Source of the DNA: JAFGCR01 sp964538225
GTDB taxonomy: Bacteria > Patescibacteriota > Gracilibacteria > UM-FILTER-43-11
Direction of reading: 5' to 3'
Length of the DNA stretch: 17,151 bases
Assembly (NCBI GenBank): GCA_964538225.1
Contig: CAZIDW010000023.1
Location: 1-17,151 of the forward strand
The notes beneath the pieces were generated by a model that saw only the letters and a list, made by a program, of their open reading frames with translations, was not told the DNA's origin and made no database searches. The translations under genes were made by a program, and so were the position numbers. Positions 1 to 5,969 of this stretch are shown here, one piece after another. The first letter of the stretch is position 1. Each line of letters opens with the position of its first letter.

Positions 1-126
1 AAACAGAGGTGATCCTCAGCTCAGCTTATTTTGAGTTTCTTTGGACAGCAGTGATGCATAAATAATTTACTTTCAATCTGCTATTTTAATACACAAAAAA
101 GTTATTTTTATTACAAAAAAGAAAAT

Positions 127-395
127 GACGGAGGAAGGGGTGAATGATTGGTGTAGAGGGGGGGGCACCAAATCATTCACGCCCAACCTCCGTCTAAGTG
201 GCGGAGAGTGAGGGGCTGATCAGTTGCGTCTCGGGGGAGGCTGCAGCTGGCCGGCCATGCCCCACTCTCCATATTCTGAATGCGATGGAGGAAGGCGGGA
301 AGACGGCACGAAAGGGGGAGTAAAGCACCGCCTTCCGCCGACCTCCATCGCAACCGTTTAACCTCGGAAGGCGCTCTCTCTGGGAACGCCGTCCG
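127..395. ncRNA. Candidate structured RNA: four consecutive hairpins
   Basis: This gene-free stretch is built almost entirely of nested stems. Hairpin 1 pairs 127-134 with 187-194, 140-149 with 171-180 (10 bp perfect) and 150-153 with 166-169. Hairpin 2 pairs 203-209 with 264-270, 212-216 with 259-263 and 221-227 with 243-249. Hairpin 3 pairs 282-291 with 342-351 (10 bp perfect) and 292-298 with 328-334. Hairpin 4 pairs 365-368 with 392-395 and 370-373 with 387-390. Hairpins 1 and 3 share the strand GGAGGAAGG, which suggests related units. The single wobble (T224-G246) favours the + strand as the transcribed one. The T-rich run left of 127, read on the minus strand, would instead suit termination of a minus transcript reading out of the nuclease gene. 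I do not recognise tmRNA, RNase P RNA, SRP RNA or 6S RNA. Bases 1-126 are AT-rich with nothing assignable. Confidence 0.5.
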
Positions 396-401
396 AAAAA
401 G

Positions 402-3400
402 TCAGGAGATTATTGTACGTTTTTTGAATGGTTTGTCAAATAATTTTCTGAATCCGTACCACCCCCCGCTTACCATTATCAGCGCCAGCACATAGTTTAA
501 TTCCGTTGGATACTCTTTGCCGGCAGGCGGTTTATCGGTTTTTTCCTGTTCCAGACCGATTAACTGTTTTTTAAATTCCGAGGCGCGCACATGGAGGGTG
601 ACCGGCTTTCTGATGTCAATCAGTTCCTTGGCCATGGCCATGTTGACCGGACTGCCGGCATACGAGACCGGAATGGTTTGGTTATGGTTTTCCAGGTACA
701 GGATTTCACCCTCTTCGTAAACAAAGGCGATATGGCCATTCAATGTCTCATTTTTCAGCTCCCATTGGTAATTTTCAGCATTCTGCCTAACGGTCGTCCG
801 CCTCGATGTTTTACTTGTTTTAGAGGAACGGCTCTTTGGTTTGGGCTGCCAGTCGCCCCCTTCATGTGTGAACACCTCGTTTTTATGTGTTTTTTCGTAA
901 CAGATCCGGTCTGCCACTTCTTTCAACGGGTTGAGCAGGTTGGCACAGTCGTTGCTGTTATTCAGCGCCAGGCCGGTCTCATTTTTGCGGAACGTGCGTA
1001 CCCCGCCTGCCGCAATCGCCCCGCCTTTAATCTGAAAAGGCTTGGAGCCTTTGGCCAGTTCATCATCAATCTGCCAGCCGTTCAGGCAGATTTTCTGGTC
1101 AGTCGGGTTAATAAGGCGTATCCATTCCATGCTTTCCCCTTTTTGGGCATTGGGCATGATGGCATCGATTTGCAGACCTTCATTTGGGCAGACAACCTCT
1201 TCTTCAAGCGGTTCATCTTCATTTTCTTCATTATTTTCTATATTTTCATTATTTACTGATTTTACAATATTTTCTATACTATTTTCGTCATTTGGGTCAG
1301 GATGATTATCCTGGCCTTCAGGGATTGAGTCGGCTGTTTCATAAATCCATAAACCCACTTTTTTTTCTTTCGCTTCCTGTTCGTATTGTATGAATTCGTT
1401 TAAATACCTGAACGGATAATCGGTATACGCCCGGCCGTAACCGTTTTTGACGATTTCCGCGTTGATGAAAATACCCCTTAAATACACATACGCGAGCAAA
1501 CGGTTATACGTGTCCATTTCATTTTCATCGAATTCCAGTACCACGGTCTGGCCCGCCAGCATGGTTTTTAAATAGTCACTCGCCTCCTGTCCGAATTCCT
1601 CTTCCTCCTGAAAGGGATGGACGGTTTCAGGCGTGTCCACGCCGATGAGCCGGACTTTGAACGGTTCATTATCGATTTCGACTGTCAGCGTATCCCCGTC
1701 GATGACGGCGAGTACGCGGGCACCCATGCCGTCTTGAAAGTAGTCCGGCCGGAAAATCACCTCTCCGGATTGCGCGTCTGTCCAGTTCAGGCGGTCGATC
1801 AGATTCCCCGCGGGATCCAGCAGGCTCAGCTGGTCCGCCTTGTTGACCAGGGTTAAACCGATGGCCGACGGGTCGATTGTCTTTTTTTCATAACTGCCCA
1901 GCGCCATTTCCTTTAAAAGGTAGGGCTTGCCTTTTTTGTTCACCAGGCTCCAGCGGTCCAGTTCTAGCCGTTCATCCAGGTTGTTTTTAAGAGTGATTGT
2001 TTCACTTCCCCCGTCTTTCCCCTCCGGGTTGGGCAGGACGTTTTGGATGACGACCGTGTCCGGACAATACGTTTTCGGGGGTGGCGGAAACTGGTTTTCA
2101 CTTCCCGGCGAGATGGTTTCGAGCCAGTCAAAACGTCCGTCGGTTTTTCTGGCATACGTCCAGTTTTCTTTGGCGCCTGAGTAACGGATGACTTCTTTAG
2201 CTTCCTGGTTCGGGTCGAGCAGCCGCACTTCGTCTTCGCTGTTTTTCAGCGACAGTTTAAGATCCGGCGCGCTGAAAACCTTATATTCGTCCGGCATCAG
2301 CACCGTCTTGTCCCTAATCCAATAGGGCGCGCTGTTCCCTTCCGCGTCATCCAGGTACCAGCCGGTGATGTCTATGGGGCCGTTGGTATTGTTATGCAGT
2401 TCCACCCATTCGCCCTCCGCGTCGCTTCCTTCCGGATTCATCATTATTTCGCTGATGAGTTCGTAGGAAGGGTACGAGAATTCAACGGGAGGAGGGGGTG
2501 TGGGTTCCGGTGGTGGCGGCGGTTCGTCGTCCGGCGGCGCCGTTTCCTCTTCTTCGGGTGGCGCCTCCTCCGGAACCCCCTCTCCACCAAGCCGGCTGTC
2601 GCCCGGGGTGGCAAAGGTCTTCAGTAGCCCTTCTTTCAGATTGACCTGTTCCGTGGCGCGTTCCCATTCATCGTCCGCGTTCCGTTCATACGAGCGGAAC
2701 TCATCGGCGGCCTGATGGTCGGCAGTCATTTGGTCGATGACCTCATCCTGTGGGGATTTCAGTTCGATTTCAATTTCCCCTTCTGTAAAATAAATCGAAT
2801 CTTTGGTCATGTCCGGCCTGACCTCCAGCGCGGAATAGCGGCTGTTGGTGTAATAAGAAAGCACAAAAACGCCTTGCGGACTGATTGTCTGAGGTTCTTT
2901 GATTATATCGATCCACCGCCCCCCTTTGGTCACCCCCCGGATCTGCCAGTCGGCCAATTCGATTGCCTGGTCTGTTGGATTGTAGATCTCCACCCATGAA
3001 TCTTTTTCCGGATTGACCTCCGAACCGATCATCACTTCGCTGAGGAGGAGGTGGTCCGGCAGTTGGGTGACAGGTTCCTCTTTTTCCTGAGATGCCTCCT
3101 CTTGAGACGAATCGGTTTCGCTCTCGTCCTCGGGGTGTGATTGGTCAGACGGCTCCTGAGGTTCGTCTGCTGGATCTTCAGAATCCCCGTCTTCCTTCTG
3201 AGGCGGTTCGGTTGCGCCTTCAGCGTCGTCCGACGGCTCCGCCGTATCGTTGGATTCGGTGGATTCTTCATCAGATCCTTCCTCCTGAGACGAATCGGTT
3301 TCGTCCTCGTCCTCAGGATGCGATTGGTCAGACGGTTCCTGAGGTTCGTCTGCTGGATCTTCAGAATCCCCGTCTTCCTTCTGAGGCGGTTCGGTCGCGC

Positions 3401-3566
3401 CTTCAGCGTCGCCCGACGACTCCTCCGTATCGTCGGGTTCTTCTTCGGACGCTGTTTCCTGTGTTGAGGAATCTGTTGTGGGGAGCGCTTCTTCCGCGAC
3501 CAGGCGGATGGGCTGGCACAGCAAAAGACCGACAATCAAAAGCCCGCATAAATAACGTTTTATCAT
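402..3566 (-). CDS. Secreted/anchored lamin-tail-domain protein with thermonuclease domain
   Basis: A 1054-residue exported protein. Residues 1-24 form a signal peptide (basic start, hydrophobic core, VAEEA). Residues 25-165 are acidic low complexity with a 44-residue segment present twice (53-96 and 114-157). Lamin-tail-like modules follow at about 173-280, 368-480 and 503-598 (patterns such as SEVM.GSE, SWVEIYNPT, GEWVELHNNT.GPIDITGW), with a proline-rich linker at about 334-362. A staphylococcal-nuclease (thermonuclease) fold spans about 615-745. Its catalytic set is present: D623/D625 (VIDGDTL), R639, D644, T645 and E647 (VRLIGVDTPE), and R689 (TYNRLLAY). A fourth lamin-tail-like module lies at about 798-890. 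A basic Ser/Lys/Arg stretch (about 910-927) and a hydrophobic segment (1023-1037) with a basic tail suggest a C-terminal membrane anchor. The nuclease should therefore be active outside the cytoplasm, cutting DNA or RNA; a role in scavenging nucleic acid or in surface defence is inference. ATG at 3564-3566; no clear Shine-Dalgarno. Confidence 0.88.
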   Translation of the reverse strand: MIKRYLCGLLIVGLLLCQPIRLVAEEALPTTDSSTQETASEEEPDDTEESSGDAEGATEPPQKEDGDSEDPADEPQEPSDQSHPEDEDETDSSQEEGSDEESTESNDTAEPSDDAEGATEPPQKEDGDSEDPADEPQEPSDQSHPEDESETDSSQEEASQEKEEPVTQLPDHLLLSEVMIGSEVNPEKDSWVEIYNPTDQAIELADWQIRGVTKGGRWIDIIKEPQTISPQGVFVLSYYTNSRYSALEVRPDMTKDSIYFTEGEIEIELKSPQDEVIDQMTADHQAADEFRSYERNADDEWERATEQVNLKEGLLKTFATPGDSRLGGEGVPEEAPPEEEETAPPDDEPPPPPEPTPPPPVEFSYPSYELISEIMMNPEGSDAEGEWVELHNNTNGPIDITGWYLDDAEGNSAPYWIRDKTVLMPDEYKVFSAPDLKLSLKNSEDEVRLLDPNQEAKEVIRYSGAKENWTYARKTDGRFDWLETISPGSENQFPPPPKTYCPDTVVIQNVLPNPEGKDGGSETITLKNNLDERLELDRWSLVNKKGKPYLLKEMALGSYEKKTIDPSAIGLTLVNKADQLSLLDPAGNLIDRLNWTDAQSGEVIFRPDYFQDGMGARVLAVIDGDTLTVEIDNEPFKVRLIGVDTPETVHPFQEEEEFGQEASDYLKTMLAGQTVVLEFDENEMDTYNRLLAYVYLRGIFINAEIVKNGYGRAYTDYPFRYLNEFIQYEQEAKEKKVGLWIYETADSIPEGQDNHPDPNDENSIENIVKSVNNENIENNEENEDEPLEEEVVCPNEGLQIDAIMPNAQKGESMEWIRLINPTDQKICLNGWQIDDELAKGSKPFQIKGGAIAAGGVRTFRKNETGLALNNSNDCANLLNPLKEVADRICYEKTHKNEVFTHEGGDWQPKPKSRSSKTSKTSRRTTVRQNAENYQWELKNETLNGHIAFVYEEGEILYLENHNQTIPVSYAGSPVNMAMAKELIDIRKPVTLHVRASEFKKQLIGLEQEKTDKPPAGKEYPTELNYVLALIMVSGGWYGFRKLFDKPFKKRTIIS
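3096..3410 (-). repeat. Two near-identical acidic coding repeats
   Basis: Two copies of a roughly 132-bp unit (3279-3410 and 3096-3227) lie 183 bp apart inside the nuclease gene. They encode the same acidic Glu/Asp/Ser/Pro-rich segment starting DAEGATEPPQ. The DNA differs at only a few positions between copies, so this is a recent duplication, or one kept alike by recombination, in a disordered wall-spanning linker. Confidence 0.85.
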
Positions 3567-3587
3567 AATTTATTCGGGATGGGCGTT

Positions 3588-3617
3588 AATAAATAATGCC
3601 GGGAGTGCTTATTTATT
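3588..3617. promoter_or_regulatory. AT-only inverted repeat upstream of nuclease gene
   Basis: AATAAATAA (3588-3596) and TTATTTATT (3609-3617) are a perfect 9-bp inverted repeat with a 12-bp GC-rich centre, 22 bp upstream of the nuclease start codon. It could be an operator-like dyad or a weak hairpin in the leader. No regulator is identifiable from the window. Confidence 0.35.
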
Positions 3618-3728
3618 GAAGATTGAAAATTGATTCATCCTTCGTAGTAAACGTTGGTAACTTTATTGACTATCTCGTAGTGCATCGAAGGATTTAACTG
3701 CACTACGGAGAATGGAAGATTGAAAATT
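3618..3728. repeat. Palindromic element between 14-bp direct repeats
   Basis: The direct repeat GAAGATTGAAAATT occurs at 3618-3631 and 3715-3728. Between the copies lies a strong palindrome: 3674-3684 pairs with 3699-3710 with one bulge. A second inverted pair is ATCCTTCG (3638-3645) with CGAAGGAT (3686-3693). The arrangement resembles a small non-autonomous palindromic repeat with a target duplication. It coincides with the point where the overlapping four-helix-bundle gene loses its family sequence. Confidence 0.5.
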
Positions 3729-3910
3729 TTTATTTTTTTTCTTTCAAATCCTTCTGAGATGTTTAGCAATACAGAAAGAGATGCTCTTTGAATTTGATTT
3801 ATTAACCCAAAATCATTATTAAATTTATGTTTAGTGATTTGATAAATTTTCACAACGAATTTTCGCGCTTCTTGCCAAATCGGTATTCCTTCAAATTTAG
3901 CGTATTTCAT
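3635..3910 (-). pseudogene. Four-helix-bundle protein (23S rRNA IVP family), 3' half replaced
   Basis: The first 62 or so residues match the four-helix-bundle/S23 intervening-protein family as I know it: FEGIPIWQEARKF near the start, then LINQIQRASLSVLLNISEGF at about 36-55, the family's 'Q.RRA..S...NI.EG' signature. Family members are usually about 115-125 residues with two more helices after EGF.R. Here the frame continues for only about 30 residues of unrelated sequence encoded by a palindromic repeat (3618-3728) and stops at 91 residues. Helices 3 and 4 are missing and no other frame restores them. It is best read as a truncated, probably non-functional copy. The start is ATG at 3908-3910. 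The molecular role of free-standing members of this family is not established. Confidence 0.65.
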
Positions 3911-3954
3911 TTAAAAAATTAATAATTAATTTTGCAATCTTGTAATTTTGTAAT

Positions 3955-4037
3955 AAAAAAGCCTAAGGCGCGTAACGTAATTTGTGTCGTTAGGGCGGCC
4001 AGCCCGACGGATCGGTACTGGCGGGCAACTTAGGCTT
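3955..4037 (-). terminator. Large nested hairpin with T-tract (terminator-like / REP-like)
   Basis: Read on the minus strand, AAGCCTAAG (4037-4029) pairs perfectly with CTTAGGCTT (3967-3959) and runs into six T (3960-3955). The 61-nt loop holds its own GC-rich hairpin (3998-4002 with 4018-4022 and 4004-4007 with 4012-4015), of the kind often seen in REP-like intergenic palindromes. It stands between the small membrane protein gene and the truncated four-helix-bundle gene. It may be a second terminator, a regulated leader, or a dispersed palindromic repeat. Confidence 0.5.
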
Positions 4038-4109
4038 ATCCTTTGGAAGGAGGCTAATTTAGCATTCTTATTTATTTTTGTCAATAGTTGATTATCCGGC
4101 CAGTCATTA

Positions 4110-4137
4110 ATAAAGACCCGACTCATCGGGCCTTTAT
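4110..4137 (-). terminator. Terminator of the 73-aa membrane protein gene
   Basis: On the minus strand TAAAGGCCCGA and TCGGGTCTTTA form an 11-bp stem, including one G-U pair, around a TGAG loop, followed by TTAATG. It begins 29 nt after the stop codon at 4166-4168. On the + strand the same stem has an A-C mismatch, so minus is the favoured direction, although the + side is followed by TCTTATTTTT and could also work. Confidence 0.6.
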
Positions 4138-4165
4138 CTTATTTTTCGTTTATCCGGCATCCGGA

Positions 4166-4387
4166 TTATTCAGCTGTTGGGCCTCCGTTTTCATCCGGCG
4201 GGACGACAGACACCGTGGTTTCTAATACATTATTGACTTTGATGGGCTCATCCACTACAGGCGATTCCACATCAACGTCTGGCAAGTCCTTTACTGGTTC
4301 ATATAGTTTTACAACTACATACCATACCAAAACAGCCACTACGATGAGCAGAAGCAAAAGGAGAAGATTTTTTTTATTTTTATCCAT
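4166..4387 (-). CDS. Small single-pass membrane protein, unknown
   Basis: A 73-residue protein with a short basic start (MDKNKKN), one hydrophobic helix at about residues 8-27 (LLLLLLLIVVAVLVWYVVV) and an acidic, proline- and valine-rich tail (VDVESPVVDEP, then VVPPDENGG). The charge pattern predicts the N-terminus inside and the tail outside, or an uncleaved signal anchor. I do not recognise a family. The gene stands alone, followed by a stem-loop terminator at 4110-4137. ATG lies at 4385-4387 without a Shine-Dalgarno. Its codon-like composition, membrane topology and own terminator support a real gene. Confidence 0.6.
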   Translation of the reverse strand: MDKNKKNLLLLLLLIVVAVLVWYVVVKLYEPVKDLPDVDVESPVVDEPIKVNNVLETTVSVVPPDENGGPTAE

Positions 4388-4498
4388 GGATATGATGAGT
4401 TAATGGCTAACAATTTCAAAACAAAAGTTGGTGGATACATATTACCAAGTAAATCAGGTAGCTGTAAAGAAATTCTAAGTATTTTAGGGTTTAAGGTG

Positions 4499-4527
4499 TT
4501 GATTTTTACTCTATAAAGGGGTATAAT
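4499..4527 (+). promoter_or_regulatory. Sigma-70-type promoter of the 76-aa gene
   Basis: TTGATT (4499-4504), 17-bp spacer, TATAAT (4522-4527). The predicted start of transcription is near 4534, giving a leader of about 17 nt with no Shine-Dalgarno before the ATG at 4551. Confidence 0.75.
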
Positions 4528-4550
4528 GAAAAGATTACTTAAACACGCTT

Positions 4551-4781
4551 ATGCCCTCTAAAAAAACCCACAAACTTTCATTCGCGCAGTTCGGAGACCT
4601 CCTTCAGCATGCTTGGGAAGAGGGGGTTATCGGCAGTGAAGTTCACGAGGCTATCGAGGCGGGCGTGATCCCCATCCGGCACCTGCGTGAAAAACTGCGC
4701 CTGGCTATTGAGCGGTCGGACGAAGAAGGTTACCTGGATGTTACCGAACTGCCCCGGCATGATTCCGACCAGGCAGCATAA
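4551..4781 (+). CDS. Small soluble hypothetical protein
   Basis: A 76-residue, mainly helical, charged protein without signal peptide or membrane segment (for example FAQFGDLLQHAWEEGVI, then HLREKLRLAIERSDEEGYLDV). No family is recognised. It is very likely a real gene, because it is framed by a consensus promoter (4499-4527) and an intrinsic terminator (4806-4826) as a single-gene transcript. It converges on the PrsW-type protease gene. The ATG at 4551 is the only sensible start, about 17 nt from the predicted transcription start. Confidence 0.75.
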   Translation: MPSKKTHKLSFAQFGDLLQHAWEEGVIGSEVHEAIEAGVIPIRHLREKLRLAIERSDEEGYLDVTELPRHDSDQAA

Positions 4782-4805
4782 TGCTGTCGTCAATCTGCAG
4801 GATGT

Positions 4806-4826
4806 CCCGCTTTAGGCGGGCTTTTT
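4806..4826 (+). terminator. Intrinsic terminator of the 76-aa gene
   Basis: CCCGC (4806-4810), loop TTTAG, GCGGG (4816-4820), then CTTTTT. It starts 24 nt after the stop of the 76-aa gene. Its right half and T-tract double as the last codons and stop (4812-4814) of the convergent protease gene, and there is no T-tract for the minus direction. Confidence 0.8.
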
Positions 4827-5852
4827 AATTTTAGGCCGCCAGCCTTTGCGGGACTTTGCAATCAGGCGGTCTTCTTTTTGTCCTAATTTGTATAGGCGGA
4901 AGATCACGACGATGCCGGCAATGATCAGCGGCACGGCCAGAAAGCCCAATGTGAATTCAAACAGCAGGTTCACTCCCGCGTGGAAGGCGGTGGCGAAAAA
5001 GATGCCTTCAATGATCTTTTCCTCCCGGTAGACCGTGGATTTTTTCAGGGTCAATAGTTTCGGGAGCCATCTTCCGCGCAGTGTCTTGTCGCCGCCTTCC
5101 AGTTTAACAATCGGCTTGGCAAAATGCGCCAGTCCGTAGTAATACCCAAAAATGCCGGAGGCCACCAGGTGAATGGGGATAGTGACCATTGTCCGGTAGA
5201 AAATAAGCCCCATATCACCGGCCATCAGGCTGTAGATGATGTTTTCGATGAACGCGAACGCCAGCCCCACCACGATACTGAGTGTGATGGCGTCATCGAT
5301 GTCCTTCAGTTTTTTATCATCCGTGATACGGACAACCAGATGCTTGATGTATTCCTCGATGATGGCCAGAAACAGGATGGTGCCGAGCGCGGTTCCGATG
5401 ACCGGGTGGCCGACCCATTCCTGGAACAAGGTCTGCATGTAGATCACCGCGCCGATCATCAGGCTCACAGCCACAAATCCCAACGGCTCATCTTTAAGCG
5501 CGTTTTTCAGATTGATAAACACATTATGGCTGAAGACGTTCAGTATCAGGGAGACCAGACCGCTTAAGATAAAAAGAATCAGTGAAAGGAGCACCAGGTT
5601 GCCGGTAAAGACCAAAACACCGCTTAAAAAAGCGGATTCCGCCAATGGCCGGAAGATGGCGTATCCCGAGAGCGCCGGCAGGAAATGCTGGTACAAGTAA
5701 CGGTATCCGAACACGGGCGCCATGGCGAAAAGCCCGACTATAAAGCTTTGCGCGACCACCCTGAGGGGCTGGGGATGGTAGTCTTTTTTATAAAACAGAT
5801 ATCCCCAGGCTAAGGTTGTCAGAATCAGTAATGTGGCATACAATAGGACCAC
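4812..5852 (-). CDS. PrsW-family intramembrane metalloprotease
   Basis: A 346-residue polytopic membrane protein with hydrophobic segments throughout (about eight or more helices). It carries the motifs of the PrsW/CPBP-like protease family: EEYIKH at 166-171, FAFIENI around 199-205 (E203), H228 in PIHLVASGIFG, and H291 in ATAFHAGVN. The Glu/His residues sit in or next to membrane helices, as expected for a metal site. In Bacillus, PrsW cleaves an anti-sigma factor; no anti-sigma gene is visible here, so the substrate is unknown. The C-terminus is a basic cytoplasmic tail. The start codon is GTG (5850-5852), with TTG at codon 4 as an alternative. Upstream candidates are TTTACA-17-TATAAT (5924-5952) and a perfect TTGACA at 5898-5903 with a poor -10. 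It has no terminator of its own. Confidence 0.82.
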   Translation of the reverse strand: MVLLYATLLILTTLAWGYLFYKKDYHPQPLRVVAQSFIVGLFAMAPVFGYRYLYQHFLPALSGYAIFRPLAESAFLSGVLVFTGNLVLLSLILFILSGLVSLILNVFSHNVFINLKNALKDEPLGFVAVSLMIGAVIYMQTLFQEWVGHPVIGTALGTILFLAIIEEYIKHLVVRITDDKKLKDIDDAITLSIVVGLAFAFIENIIYSLMAGDMGLIFYRTMVTIPIHLVASGIFGYYYGLAHFAKPIVKLEGGDKTLRGRWLPKLLTLKKSTVYREEKIIEGIFFATAFHAGVNLLFEFTLGFLAVPLIIAGIVVIFRLYKLGQKEDRLIAKSRKGWRPKIKKPA

Positions 5853-5923
5853 TATTTTTGAATTTTAAGTTTTAAATTTCAAAATGTTTTTCAGAACTGT
5901 CAAATGTCACTATTCAATATTAT

Positions 5924-5952
5924 ATTATAGCAAAAAATAGACAATTTGTAAA
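5924..5952 (-). promoter_or_regulatory. Promoter candidate for the PrsW-type gene
   Basis: Minus strand TTTACA (5952-5947), 17-bp spacer, TATAAT (5929-5924), giving a leader of about 65 nt to the GTG start. Its -35 box lies inside the murA promoter spacer. An alternative minus promoter is TTGACA (5903-5898) with GAAATT 17 bp away, closer to the gene. Confidence 0.55.
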
Positions 5953-5966
5953 TAGTCTGTTATAAT
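5938..5966 (+). promoter_or_regulatory. murA promoter, with dyad in spacer
   Basis: TAGACA (5938-5943), 17-bp spacer, TATAAT (5961-5966). Only three bases separate the -10 from the murA ATG at 5970, so the transcript would be leaderless at best. A 20-bp imperfect dyad (5939-5958, 16 of 20 positions symmetric, AGACaATTT..AAATaGTCT) covers the spacer and looks like an operator. Confidence 0.6.
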
Positions 5967-5969
5967 TTT

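Noticed and set aside
127..395. tmRNA, RNase P RNA, SRP RNA or 6S RNA
   Set aside because: No tag-coding frame with a CCA-ready end, no RNase P P4 consensus, no SRP GGAA tetraloop core, and no single long bulged hairpin of the 6S type.
280..495. 71-codon open frame (+) across the hairpin cluster
   Set aside because: It is a by-product of a GC-rich, stop-poor inverted repeat; the composition is Arg-rich and it runs antisense into the nuclease gene.
3096..3410. CRISPR-like or satellite repeat
   Set aside because: There are only two copies, they are long and in coding frame, and there are no spacers of uniform length.
3032..3568. Long Arg-rich open frames on both strands over the acidic repeats
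   Set aside because: They are shadows of the Glu/Asp/Ser-rich coding repeat. Signal peptide and domain evidence favour the minus frame of the nuclease gene.
3961..4037. T-box or other known riboswitch
   Set aside because: The T-box core (GGGTGGNACCGCG-like) is absent, and the downstream gene is a truncated four-helix-bundle copy and not a synthetase or amino-acid gene.
3926..4126. 66-codon open frame (-) through the nested hairpin
   Set aside because: It follows the palindromic repeat and its terminator-like tail; no promoter or protein-like pattern, so it is read as structure, not as a gene.
4403..4516. 37-codon open frame (+) starting MANNFKTKVGGYILPSK
   Set aside because: It overlaps the promoter of the 76-aa gene, has no Shine-Dalgarno or promoter of its own that I can see, and matches no family I know. 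It could be a gene remnant but is too short to support.
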